A stretch of DNA of 64,000 bases. Origin: Laburnicola sp. R22_1. Lineage: Eukaryota; Ascomycota; Dothideomycetes; Pleosporales; Didymosphaeriaceae. The translations under genes and the position numbers were made by a program. The stretch's first letter is position 1; each line of letters opens with the position of its first letter. Positions 1 to 11,913 of the stretch are shown here, in pieces. The stretch lies in assembly GCA_014281115.1 (NCBI GenBank), contig JACONQ010000009.1, positions 1,860,001-1,924,000 of the forward strand, read 5' to 3'. A model generated the notes under the pieces. The model had not been told where the DNA came from, made no database searches, and was given only the letters and a program-made list of their open reading frames with translations.

Positions 1-266
1 GCTGCGCGTTTTGGGGTTTGCATGTCGTGAAAGACAACAAGTTCATTACTATTACAGGATATTAACGAACGTGGTCGGGTATCAAGTCGTAACCCCATGG
101 GAACCCAGCCTCTACGCCCTCCAAGGATAAACATGATGTGTGTATATTGAATCAAACAACGACAACCAAGAACAGAATTGCAAATTGACCAGATCGAAGT
201 CTGGGCCCGCAAAATCCATCCTCGTCCTCTGTTCCATGCCGGCTCTTTTATTTCAATTATCTTGCC

Positions 267-2460
267 CTACTCGGAAAGAGGGCGTCTGGGTTGCTCATCC
301 TCCGCCAAAGCCCATCGCTCTAGTTCTTCTGGTGTTGGTTGTGACACAACCGTTGTATCGCTTTGAACGGTCGTATCGCTCAATCCCCGCGTGTGCGACG
401 GTCGTCGCTCCAGTGGCTCTTCGCCCTCTACGTCGCCCTCTGTATCGGCCTTTTCTGACTTCTTTTCGCCCACAGTTGCCGCCGTGCCCGGTTCTGCCTT
501 CTCTGGTCGTGCCGGTGAAGGGTCCGCCGACGGTCTCTTCATGACCTCATCAATATTGTATTGTAGCGATGCCGTTTCGCTAGGGCCGCGGTTAGATGAG
601 CCGCCAGCCTGGTATCTACCGTCGTCCCCAGGTAGTTCTGCGATAGGAGTGGAGGGCAGGGGAGTACCAGGTGTGTTGTGTGCGGAGATGTCTCTATTGC
701 CACCGCGGTGTCCTAGTTTACCTCCGGCCGTGAAATAGTCGGCATTGCTGCCATCGGTATGGGGAGTGCTTGCTACGGTGGGAGGGCTATAGAGCTCAGC
801 TGGGGGGCTGTCCATCTCACTGATTGCTGGAAATGGACTCAAATCTTTGCGGCCACGCTCCCCGTAATAGCCACTGAGCATTGATGGCCTAGGTGAGCCG
901 GGAGGCTCAGAAGCAAGCTCGGAAACGCTTTGATGCTTGACTTCGTTGCCGGCGGCCGAGGTGTCGATTTCGGTAGCTTCCTTGTAGTTCGGTGGTGCGT
1001 TCTGAGCCGCTCGCCGTTTCTTCCACCAAAAGAAGAAACCCAGAGCAGCACTAAGAAAGACCACAACAATACCCACAACGATTCCTGCGATGGCTCCACC
1101 AGAAAGGCCTCCACCTCCACTCTCAGGCAAGGGCGTTGGACTTGGTGGCACGTAACTCTTGTTGTAGATTGGGACTAGCTTGGCGTCTACCGACTGAGGA
1201 GAAAGAGCCGGGCCGACAGTGAAGTTGGCGCGTTCGTAGTCCACAATTATGTAGGACTCTTGGAGAAATGTTCGGCCAAGAACAAAGACCCCGTCTGGTG
1301 ACTTTTTGATTGGGAAGTATCTTGTTTCATTTCCATTTGGCGGCTCTTTGAACGGCAAGTCGAATGCCGAGTACGGCAGATTGATTGTTGCGAAAGGGGT
1401 GCTGTCCAACGAACTTTCCCCAATCTTGAACGACACTGTGGCATTCTGTATCCTATTGTTTTGAGCTGCGGATGAGTTGATTGTGTAGAGTTCGGTATCG
1501 TTGTCATACTTCAGGTTGAACTCTTGGACGAAATGATCGCAAACCTCGTCAGGAAGCCAAAGGTATGGTAATGTCGAGTCAATGGCCGCGGAAAAGCCTT
1601 TTGATTCCGTGGTGAACGACTTGATATTAGCGTCGACGTAGGGGTCCGGCTTGTACAATATGGACTGTACCCCGACAACGAGAGTGTTGTTCTTTGCGTT
1701 GGGCATGCGGATACTGACCCCACCCCTGACGTCCACGCGGGTCTCATCGTAGCCGCCGAGGACGAGATTACCAAGGGCACCGTTACCGCCGTTTTCTACG
1801 ACCGTCAGCATTGCGTTCGTTGGATGGATAGATTATAGATGGATACTGACTGTAGCTGGCGCCCGCTGTGTAGCCATACGAGACGCTCGGAGTTTGTTTC
1901 CTTGTAGCCGAGGAAGTGAGGAACGGGTCTACCGACATGACCGGTCCCGCCGCCAGCCCAAACTGTCCCATGAAGAAATGGTTGGATCGGGACGTGAAAG
2001 CGACAACATACTGCTTCGATAAGATCAGACTGTCTTTGGAGCTCTCCCCTAGGCCAACGTTGTCTAGTCCAAACAAGCCTCTCGGGTCTTCGGTTTGATT
2101 CTTGTTGGACCACCAGTACGGGAGTGGTATGTCGTAAATACCTGCATCTTGCCACGAAGACGAGGTCGTCTTCAGCCCGGAAGATTGTTCCCCTTGGAAG
2201 ATTTGCACACCACGCTCTTTTGGACAGTCATCGATGCACCATGAGGACTCTCCAGGAACAATAGTTAGCGGTGACGAAGTGGATACGAGGACCTTGAAGT
2301 TTTGGCCCCCTCCATCTGCTACGCTGTCCCCGATGTTGATCCAGAAGGTCGACCATTCGCCATCATTCCCATCAAATGTTCCACTGGGCGGCAGGGCTGT
2401 CGGTTTTGGAGGAGGCGGCGGTGCGTCGCTCGCAGTCTCTGCACGCTTTCTAAAAAACAT
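267..2460 (-). CDS. Pepsin-like (A1 family) membrane-anchored protein with a degenerate active site
   Basis: Two exons, 2460-1851 and 1795-267, joined over a 55-nt intron (1796-1850; donor GTCAGT, branch CTGAC, acceptor GTAG) that keeps frame; 712 residues. The fold resembles fungal A1 aspartic proteases, with a second active-site-like motif AAIDST near residue 276. At the first site the expected DTG reads STS (residues 60-62), so the usual catalytic Asp is absent. A single membrane segment (about residues 438-461, rich in V/I/F) is followed by basic residues and a tail of about 250 residues rich in Ser, Pro and Glu. This suggests a type I surface protein with a cytosolic tail, possibly a sensor or binding protein rather than an enzyme. 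No signal peptide is visible after the ATG at 2460; the frame stays open upstream without an ATG, so a first exon may be missing. Confidence 0.75.
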
Positions 2461-3945
2461 GTTGGGCGACGGGCATAACGAGCGAAGGGCAGGAGCAATG
2501 GGCGATAACAAGCGGCGGCGAGGAGGCCAGGCAAGACAGGCCAGACCGGGACAAGAGCTTAGGCAGGCTCGCGGGGGGTCCAGGCCAGCCCGACTGCAAA
2601 GAGGAGTATAGAACAGCGCGGCAATGTACGAGCGTCAGCCCTCAGCGACACCTAAAAGCCATCGTGTGCTGCGTCGTCGACAGAGTGTCGCGGCCAGAGC
2701 AGACTGCTTTCTTTTGACGGCACAGCGTAGCGTGGCACGGCGGGGCCTGGCTGCCTATGGATAGAACCACGATGGGCAGCGTAATCCGTGCTGCGTATGG
2801 GCACGGTAACTGGCAGCAGGTGCCATGATGGCTAGAAAACGCATTCATCCCGAGGCCAGCGCGTCGATGCACCGACCGCGCTCTTACTCAGCGCCCGTGC
2901 TCCAATAACGTTACCGGTAAGTGGCAAGCCCCAACGCCCGCCCCGCTCTTCCGGCGCTCTTCCGGCGCTCTTCCGGCGGCCCTCACACTGACACCACCAC
3001 CTGGGCACGCTAGGACGCCGGATCCACCCACCTACAGCGACCTGTTCGCCCGCCGTGAACCGTCTTGCACACTGGCACCTCGACCGACCGCACCTGCGAG
3101 CAGCCATGCCGCCACCCAGGACCAGCTGCGCGTTCCACATACGAGCGTGAGGGACAGGCGGACCAAGGCCTCCGGCTGACGAACTCGAGTCCTCGCCCTC
3201 CACTTGGCCCCCAGCACACCATGTCTGCTGTGCCGCCTCGTCAGACTTCACCCAGACGCCCAACGCCCGCGCCATGGTGGGCTCCCGCTAGCCAGCAGCG
3301 GCCGTCGTATGCATCCATGTCAGCAATAGCCATGGGTCTCGACATCAGCGCTTCCTAGGCCCGCCGTGCTCGCAGACACATGCTGAGTCTGCCTCTGTGC
3401 CTGCCCAGCACAACCCCGATTGCGATGTCGTGCGTGCCACCACCTGCTTGGCCGCCTTGTCGTCACCTGGCCCATTATCTCATCAGCCTGTGGCCCTACC
3501 ATTTCCTTCTGCCCGGACCATCCCTTGTCGTGTTTACCTGGGCCTGGTGAGAGGAATATTGAGCCCAGCCCCGCCAACTCAACCGAGTCAGTCCTGCAGC
3601 CCCTCTTATACATAGCTATGCCTCGTGCCGCTCTGCTGCCTTCTTCTTCCGTCCAGGTTTGAGTACTAGCTTCCGCTTTGCTCGAGGTGAGTGAGTTCCC
3701 TTCCGACGTGCCTGCTCCACATGAGCCAACCAATTGCCATTCATACCACTTCCCTCGTTTTCGTTGTTCCGTAACCACACTTCGCGGACACGCCATACCC
3801 TTGTTGAACGTCGCAACAGCTATATGTCCTTACACTCCACCTTTCCTCCACGCTCGCCATGTTCCCCACCCACGTGCTGTGCTGATTGTCTTCAGCTCCA
3901 AGCTACGTAGCCTTCGTTCAACTGCGTAGCATTTCCTTCGCGTTT
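2461..3945. other. Gene-free region between divergent genes
   Basis: About 1.5 kb between the start of the pepsin-like gene and the start of the wall-protein gene. Open frames here lie on both strands, overlap each other and match no family I know. It probably holds the two promoters and 5' leaders. The only structure I can point to is a small GC-rich tandem repeat at 2945-2977. Confidence 0.5.
2945..2977. repeat. Three copies of an 11-bp tandem repeat
   Basis: The unit GCTCTTCCGGC occurs three times in perfect tandem at 2945-2955, 2956-2966 and 2967-2977 inside the divergent intergenic region. Function unknown. Confidence 0.85.
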
Positions 3946-6407
3946 ATGATGCATAACGCATGGTCTTTGCTGGCAATTGTCGGCTCGGTGGTAGCTCAGC
4001 AGAAGGAGACCTACAATGACTACCCCGTGGCGACCCCGTCATACGACACCCCGACCCCGTCACCACCTGTCTACGGGGAACCTTCTTCATCTGAAGTTTA
4101 TGTGACTCCCGAACCTTCGTCTACGCCCGGCTACGAAGTGCCCTCCTCTGCAGTTAGTTCCGATGAGCCTTCTTCCTCGGGTGGCTATGACACGTCTTCC
4201 TCATCCAGTAGCTATGGAGATAGCACCTGTGCAACGCCGAGCCCAGTTGTCGTTACGTCTACCATGACCGATTGGGCCACGACGACTCTCTGGGATACCG
4301 TTACGTACTGGAAGAACTCTACGACGACAACAACTGAGACGACAGTGAGTTGCCTCGAGATGCTTGTTGCGTGTGGGACGCGTTCTCCTCGTTTGGGCTT
4401 TTTCAATACATGACCTAACGTAATACCTGATAGACTTGCACCATCACAGAGCACGACACAACAACAGTGGACCGTACAACGGAACTCACTACGACAGTGG
4501 ATCGTACGACAGAGCTCACCAAAAATATTACTCAGACCCAGGTTGAGACTACGGTGGAGACGGACTGGAGCACCTACCTTACTACGTCAGTTACAACCGA
4601 TTGGAGTTATATCACCTCCACTACGACATCGTATATTACGTCGTGGTATTCAACAACAATCTCCGAGACCATCACATCTTGGGCATCGACGATTATTGAA
4701 GTTCCCATTACAATCGTTTCTACACTGAGCGTGCCCTATCCGGTCACTGAAGTTTACACCACCACGTCGCCCGTGAGTATTTCTCGCGTTTCCCTGCGAA
4801 GCATTTGCTTATCATACTCTGATTCGTAGGTTACCGTCGAAACGACCGTGCTAGGACCCACTGAAATTCAAACTATCAATCAGACCATCATTGGGCCTAT
4901 AGAAACCGTGCAAGTGCCGGGGCCTACCCAAACCCAACTTATCACTGAGACCTTGGTTTCCACTAGCATCAGCACAATCATTACGACCTTGACGCTTCCG
5001 CCAGAGGTTGTGACGACAACAATAACCGCCTCAGGCACAACCGAGACAATTACCACGCAACTGCCGCCTGTGACCACTGTTTCGACAATTTTCTCGACAA
5101 TCACTTTCTATTCGTTAGTGCCGACTACGGTACCAACGACGATCGAGGTACCAACAACGATCGAGCGCACCGTGACGCAATCGCAATCGCAGCCCTCTTC
5201 AGGTCTACCCTCGTGCTCTAGCGAGTGTCAAATCGACGTTACGGCTACCGAACTGGCTTACCCGGGTGTTGTTGTTGTCTCTACCACATCCGTGCCCGTT
5301 GTTACTCTAGATTACTACATAGGCACTGCAGGCAACACCCTTAGTTCATCACTCTACACGGACACGCTTCCTCCTCCAAGCCAAACCATCACATGGGAGT
5401 ATCAAGGCGTGGCGCTCACGTGGCCGACGGTGTATGCTGCATACCACACATTCTCTTACTTCTCGGTAACCCCTGTTTCCACAGGCTGCGTCACTCAGAC
5501 TGAGATTCTGGACGTTCCTGAAGCCACTGGTAATCCGGATTTGATCATAGACAGAGCCAGTATTGCCAACCCTTCATCTGTACCCCCTCCGGTCGTCAGC
5601 TACTTGAATGCTCAAGCCACTGTCATAGATCAGCTTGGCAGCCCAATTGGTTCTGGCGCTTGCGATCCCATTGTAGACGCAACAAGCTCAGAATCTACGG
5701 CAACTCTTGGATCCACAACGTTCTTAGAGACCCGCGCCGCACTGGAAACTACCACGCGATTCATCCCGCAATTCGCCACAAGGGACCCCGAACCTTCTCC
5801 TACGACTGTTGTCTCCACTACCGTAGCACCCACTCAACAGACCGTCACTACACCAGTGCGTACGTCCATAGTTACTCTTTCGCCGACCGCCATCGTGACG
5901 TCGACAGCGGAGCCATCGACGGTGGAGGAAACGACGATAATATCAGTGCCGCCCAGCAGCTCGGGTAATTCTCCCAGTGTGACCCCTGAACCTTCTAGCA
6001 ACGAACCACCTGCTTCGTCTGAAAGTCCTGTACCATCGAGCGAATTGTCGGTTCCTTCAAGCAGCCCTGAGCCATCAAGCAGCGCATCTTCTGCTCCGTC
6101 TAGTGCCCCTGAGCCATCGAGCAGCGAGACTCCCACTCCCTCTGGTACTTCTAGTGCGCTTCCTTCGTCAAGCATCGAAGAAAGCCGCACGCCTGCACCC
6201 TCCTACACCCTGTCGTACTCGCCATCCGTGCCGAGTCTATCGCGCACGACCACTACTCGTGGAAACTCTACGAGCTCAGCACCTTTATCTACGGTAGCTC
6301 CTCCGACTGAATATACCGGCAATGCAGCGCCCGCTCATGCGGTTGGTTTTGGAGGTGTCGAAGCATGGCTAATCGGCGCTGCGGGTGTTGGGTTGGGATG
6401 GATATAA
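3946..6407 (+). CDS. GPI-anchored Ser/Thr-rich cell-wall protein
   Basis: Three exons: 3946-4344, 4434-4772, 4830-6407; both introns (89 and 57 nt) start GTGAGT and are in phase 0; 771 residues. The ATG at 3946 (Met-Met) was chosen because it directly precedes a signal peptide with a hydrophobic core around LLAIVGSVV, cleaved near AQQ. The body is dominated by Thr, Ser, Val and Pro, with short repeats such as VDRTTELT (twice, around 4467-4520) and VPTTIE (twice, near 5130-5165). A central Cys-containing block (about 5200-5700) is less repetitive. The C-terminus has a Ser/Pro-rich stalk with repeated PEPSS motifs and ends in a short hydrophobic tail without a basic end, as expected of a GPI-attachment signal. 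Likely a heavily O-glycosylated wall or adhesin-like protein; no ligand can be inferred. Confidence 0.82.
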
Positions 6408-8228
6408 TGTTCTCCAGACCAAGTGGTCACTTTAATTTTAATGTCTGATGTTATTATGATGCGAAAATGTACGCTTAGTTAATGTGGTGGATTTAATGAT
6501 GTCCAGTGAAGGTGATGCTTAGTACTAAGACTAGCGAGTCTTGCTTGACTACGGTGATTGTAGTTTGGAATATAGTCCTTGTGTTTTGCTCCGTAGCGCT
6601 GATGTAGTCCGATACGCGACGATGTAGTGCCCTGCTCCCATGTGCAAATCTCATGCACTCCAGGTCACCTGCACAGCTGTCACCAAGTACGGGCTGTACG
6701 CTCAAACAATGCATGCACCGCCCCACTCACCGCAGCCCCCAATCCCCATCTCGCCTCGCTTTCAAGCCTTGCCCACAATCCTCCCCAACCTCTACACATT
6801 CCTCCTCCTCACTATACCCTCCCACCATTCCTCCCTTCCTTCTCAACGCCTCCCTCCCACCCCCCCTCTCACTGCTCAGTCATTACGACTGAGCCAGCCA
6901 TCCAGGCGTCCTAACCAAAACTAGGCGTAGGCCTAGGCACAGGCACAGGACACCAAGACGGGACGTCTAATCAAGGTGCAGGCAGGCTATTGAAAATATC
7001 AGCCACAGCGGGATGACGCACCGAGCTAAAACGGGCAGGTAGCGCAGCCGTGAAGGGCGCGGGGAGGCGTCGCCGGAGGGGTACATGGGAAGCGAGCGAG
7101 GGTAGGTGGGGGGAGGCCGGACATACGAGAGAAGGTTAAAACTTGCTAGATTCGTATTGTATACTTGTGATGATATTTGCGATATGCTGTGTGCTACATG
7201 CTACATAACACGCACCTGCCATTTACCAATGTACCGCGCACGATCAACCGCGGCGTGGATCGTATGAGACGCCAGCTACTCGCACTCTTTCACCTAGGCT
7301 CTATGCCTATCTTCTCCCTTGAGTCGTGTTCTTCAGCCCATGGTTCCGCTATGCTGCATATGTTGAGGGCGTTGCCTGTGAGCCACTCGAAGTAGGATAG
7401 TGGCTGTGAAGCTCTTGACTGAGGCCTTTCGAAGCTTGGTCTGCCGTCATAGCTGTTTGGAGATCAATGTCGAGCAGATGGGTTGGAAGGTACGGATCGG
7501 CCCACTTGATAACGGCTTTGTGAGGATATGAAATAGATGTGTCGGCGTCGTGAGCGGGAGGGACCTTCGGATGGATGCATGTTTAGATGTCTCGAGACAG
7601 AAAGTTGAATTCTCGTAGTCCTAGCGTTCACAGTCGAACATAGTGAGACTCGTATGTTGCCGTGCTGTACTCGTAACTTTCCTCGTGGTCCTTGCATACA
7701 AAGAGGTTCGAAAATGGAGTGTAAGAGGACCTCCACGAATGAGTTTGATACAGCCACACCATGACGGGAATATCTTTATACATTTGACACTAGGAAAACG
7801 CCGAAGGCTAGAACCAAAGGTAACCGGCGGAAAATTGAGAGGAGTTTGTGCTTTGCGAGGCAGATACCACACGTCAAACAGAGCCTGCATTTTATGGCTA
7901 TGAAAGTCAAATGGTGTCCGCGTCCGTGCTCAGTGAGAAGAACTTGGCTCACCCGGCGGATGCGTGCTTGGTTCTGCGATGTCTAGCTGAGGTCCTCGAA
8001 GATCGTTCATTCAACCGAGATTGCCATGCCCCCAACCGGCAATGTTTTGAGCAGCCTCTCACTGAGAATGTTCCATACGCGTATGATTCCTCTGTCAGCG
8101 AGGATTAAAGAACCGGCCATTGGGTTGCAATAGTGACCTGTCCTGGGACAGGAGATTAACCACAGAGCGTACGGAAAATCGAATGCATTTGCGTTCGATT
8201 GTAAAGTAATGGAGCGGTTGATATAATG
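6408..8228. other. 1.8-kb intergenic region, no gene supported
   Basis: This lies between the wall-protein gene and the 3' end of CTU2, so it should contain two 3' ends. It includes a pyrimidine-rich stretch (about 6720-6890) and several short open frames on both strands (for example around 7620-8100). None has a recognisable domain, and their overlap on opposite strands argues against coding. Small unannotated or non-coding genes cannot be excluded. Confidence 0.4.
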
Positions 8229-9412
8229 TCAGGGGTGTTCAATTGTAGCCGTAGAAGTCCGTGGAATAGACCTGGTGCAGCCATAGCAGAGTTGTGATTC
8301 TTGTCGGTTTCCACCAGTCTCGATCCCATCTTGTTGGTCCCCTCCCCATCCATTGACGCCGAAGCGTGCATCACTGACAGGCATACTACAGAGGTCGCAC
8401 CGGGATGTCATAGTGGAATCGGACGCAGCCTCCAACTTTCCGGTGGTTCTGACAACATTTGAAACGATACTAGGGAAGTTCTCCTCGACCGACTCGAAAT
8501 ACTGTTTCATAAGGTCGTCGATGGTGGTGTTCTTCGAACTCATGGAAGCTTGTGTAGGTGTGGACTCACGCACTAATGACGGCAGAGGGGGGCCCATGGT
8601 TTCCACGTAAGAGACTAATTCTTTCTTTAGGAGGTCTCTGAGTGGATAGTTGAATGTGAGACCGAAGGGAGAGTCGCCATCTGCTATGTGCCATGGCAAA
8701 GAGAATCCTCGTCCTTTGGCCGTCTCTGCTAAAGTCTTCTCAGCGAGCTTTGTCGTGCTATCGCCCCAGAGAATACCCTCACACCCAGTCGACTTGGCAT
8801 ATTCCACAATGAGCCTGGTCCTAAGCGTGGAGACGACATCGGCACGCGCTGTGGCAGAGGTAAGTGAGTCAAACAAGTGCGCAAGTTTCTCGGCAGGAGA
8901 AAAAGCCCCTCCTGTTACTGGAGGAGACAGGACACTCGAAAGCTGATCATGGTCCGGCACCAGGCGGAAGACATCATGAAGTGGCAATGATTCAAAGTCG
9001 TACGCTGGATACGCCTCCCGGACTTTCGCGCATAGATCCTGATTCGAAAAGGTACCGGGTTGGCTTTCGGTCTCGACGAATACCACACTGAGTGCAAAGC
9101 CTGTTCGGCCAGTCTTCTTTGTTTGCGTCTCAAGTTGGTGGTCGAGTATACGGAGCAGTGTCACCGACGAGACGCCAAGCGAAAGCGCCAACAAGAGCTT
9201 CCGCTGACGGCCTGGAGCAGCATTTCGCACTCGGAAGGATTCCATTCGCTTGACGACTTTGGTATGGACGTATCTGATAAAACAATCCCTATGTGCTGTT
9301 AGCAAGGCGCATGTGCCCTTCCGAGGCGGCGTCCTGACCGGCAGAGAGGATCTTTGCGCACGACCAGAACGGCCGTGTGCTCCTTGCATCGCCTGCAAGG
9401 CTGATCTGCCAT
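8229..9412 (-). CDS. NCS2: Cytoplasmic tRNA 2-thiolation protein 2 (CTU2/Ncs2-like)
   Basis: Two exons, 9412-9339 and 9288-8229, split by a 50-nt intron (9289-9338, branch GCTAAC) that interrupts the first zinc-binding region; 377 residues. The ATG at 9412 gives an N-terminal CRRC...CRDC set, typical of CTU2, where it binds metal. The first exon is only 74 nt, so a start inside exon 2 would lose this motif. The middle contains the PP-loop-like core seen in Ncs6/Ncs2 proteins (DSTTKLAEKTL, then HIADGD), and the C-terminus has a second pair, CDLC...CYGC. In known systems Ncs2 works with Ncs6 and the Urm1 sulfur carrier to thiolate U34 of Lys, Glu and Gln tRNAs in the cytosol. Its start is 315 bp from that of the PTM1-like gene, in divergent orientation. 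Confidence 0.9.
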
Positions 9413-9727
9413 ATCTGAGATGTTTGCGGTGGTGTTCGACTGGGCGAGGCATCGCGGGCGGGAAAGGGGACCGAGAGCGAGAGGGAATTTGGGGCTGCGC
9501 CACAGCAGGTGCGAGCCACCCGACGCCAACTATCTATCTAGGCACGCAGGGCCGCGTCAAGCTCTCCGGCTGCTCCGATCCCCAATCCACGAGACGACAC
9601 AGTTGCACGCTGTCCTGAGCCGGCTCCGACATAGCTGCTCGTCGCCTTGTCATCCTGTGCCCTCTCTCCCCGGAACAAGGAACTGCGCCGTGGTTCTGCC
9701 ACCTCCGCCAGCTGGCCTTCCGACATC
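9413..9727. promoter_or_regulatory. Shared divergent promoter region (CTU2 / PTM1-like)
   Basis: 315 bp between two divergent start codons, with no room for another gene. It presumably contains both promoters. No clear TATA box or named binding site is visible. Confidence 0.55.
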
Positions 9728-11538
9728 ATGCGCCTGTGGCTGCGCACAGCCGGCCTGCTGCTGCTGTCGACTGTCACAGCAGTAGCCGCCATTGATGTGA
9801 CTTTGGTGCGCCGTCTCTCCCACCGCTATAGCGCCTACGGCTAACGTTTTGCAGACGCAAGATGACCATCTGCAATGCTCGGGCATGTACAGCAAGAAGT
9901 CCTGGGGCGGCTCCGTCGATCCCTTCATCCTGGTTAAATTCATCGACACGAAGGGTGCCTCCAAGGGCTCCGATGACACGGTCAGCCTTGTAATATGGGA
10001 GCATAAAGACTCAGATTTGCTGGGGAAGCCTACGGGAAAGCCTCCCATGGAGGTACGTCGCATCGCGCGCTCTTCTGGACCTCGCTGATATGTTACAGCG
10101 CCAGTATGTCTGCAACGACCAAGCCATCGCCGACAACCTCTGCAACGCGACACACAAGGGCGAATGGATACTCGCCGACAACTTCGAGGAGGAGTCGAAG
10201 ACGCATATCTACACCGCCGCGGTAAACCTCCGCGAGAAGAAACCGATACACTATCCTGTCAAAGTTGAGGGCTCCGATGAGAAGATTACACTCAAGACGG
10301 GCTATTACTGTGTGGATGTCGAGAGGCTCACGGACAAGGTCACCTTCGAAGCTATTGTGACTTTCCGCAACGCTTACGGAGAGCTGCCCGCTGCACAGAT
10401 ACCCAAGCTCCCCTTTTACGGCGGTATCACGATCGCATATTTCGTCGTTAGTATCTTCTGGGGGTTCTTATACTTCCAACATCGGCACGACATCCTCGCG
10501 GTGCAGAACTACATCACGGCTATCTTGGTGTTTCTCGTCTTGGAAATGCTGATGACGTGGGGCTTCTACGACTACCAGAACCGCCATGGTAACAACATAG
10601 GCGCCAAGGTACTGATGATTGTCGTCGCTGTTTTGAACGCCTTCAGAAATTCCTTCTCGTTCTTCTTGCTCCTGATCGTGTGCATGGGATACGGCGTGGT
10701 CAAGCATACCTTGGGCAAGACCATGACGATTGTCCGGTGGCTGGCCGTCGCGCATTTTGTTTTTGGTGTCCTCTATGCGGTGGCATCATTCACCGTTCCG
10801 CCAGAGGACGCGGGGCCGCTTGTCCTCTTGGTCGTTCTCCCGCTCTCCGCGACTCTAACAGCTTTCTACATCTGGACTCTCAACTCTCTGAACTTCACAA
10901 TGAAAGATCTCATGGAGCGCAAGCAGCACGTCAAGGCTGACATGTACAAGAAACTCTGGTGGTGCATCCTCACGAGCATTATCGTCATCTTCGGCTTCCT
11001 CTTCCTTAACAGCCTCACGTTCGCTGGGGCTGGCAGCCCAGAGTTCGCACCCACGCATTGGCAGACGAGGTGGTTTGTATTGGACGGTTGGCTAAACTTG
11101 GTATATCTTGCCGACGTTTGCTTCGTTGCATACATGTGGAGGCCAACGGCGAACAACAGGAGGTTCGCCATGAGTGACGAGGTGAGTTACCATCCTGCTG
11201 CTAACATTGGACCCTGGCTCATGGAATCGTAGATTGCGCAAGATGACGAGGGTTTTGAAATCGCCTCACTGCGTGACTCACTTGACGAAGAAGAGGGCAA
11301 CGGACCAGCCGCATACGACCCAGCACCTAAACATCGTAGTCCCCCACCATTCAACCGCGACGTCTCGCCATTACCCGCACCCAAGCCGCAGAAGCCTGTT
11401 GTTCCGCCTCGGGAGAGCTTGGACGGTGATACGATCTTCGCAGTAGGTGAAGATGACAAGTGGAGCGATGATGAAGACATGGAGCCTGCCAGCGGGGACG
11501 ACGAGAGGGAACGGTTGACGACTCGAAAGGACAACTAA
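9728..11538 (+). CDS. PTM1: PTM1-type seven-transmembrane Golgi/membrane protein
   Basis: Four exons: 9728-9805, 9855-10052, 10099-11181, 11233-11538; 554 residues. A signal peptide (core LLLLSTVTAVAA) is followed by a lumenal domain with Cys residues (residues about 27-200), then seven hydrophobic helices (about 200-430), then an acidic and Pro-rich cytosolic tail with repeated DDE clusters. This layout and motifs in the membrane core (LPFYGG, WGFYDYQNRHGN) fit the PTM1/lung-7TM (GOST) family, which in fungi and animals acts in the Golgi and secretory pathway. The first intron donor (GTGCGC at 9806) is weak; a second in-phase GT at 9797 would remove three residues. The other introns have good donors (GTACGT, GTGAGT). 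Confidence 0.88.
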
Positions 11539-11913
11539 GGTTGGGACCGGTGTATGGGCTTTCTGTGCATCAAAGGGTTACTGGTGTGTTTGGGTCTCGC
11601 TGGATAGAGTAGCAACGGCGTTTGGCTAAAGGCATCTGACACGAACGTCTGTACTGTGTAGGTTTCTATGCAATTTACATACATGTTCGTAGGGAGGCAT
11701 TTGCGGCGTTCTTTATCTCATCTATTTTTACCTTGTCTTCTTATCCATTGAGTAGTGACCGTAGCTCCTGGTGTTCCGAGTACAGTCCGTCAACCGATAG
11801 AAGAGTTGGGGAAGCGTCGGACGCTCTTCCCTCCTCCGTGAATTCGCACGACTACGCGCTTCCTCCATTCGCGGGTCACGTCACCATTCTACAATCCAAC
11901 TCCACACTGCGAC
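11539..11913. other. Intergenic region
   Basis: About 375 bp between the PTM1-like stop and the next ATG on the same strand. It presumably holds a 3' end and a promoter; no named element is visible. Confidence 0.5.

Noticed and set aside
7464..8108. Overlapping 80-97-codon frames on both strands
   Set aside because: Mutually exclusive, no domain, and located in a region expected to hold two 3' ends.
8229..9503. Reading the CTU2-like gene as one 424-codon exon
   Set aside because: This would replace the conserved CxxC...CxxC N-terminus by unrelated sequence; the 50-nt intron restores it.
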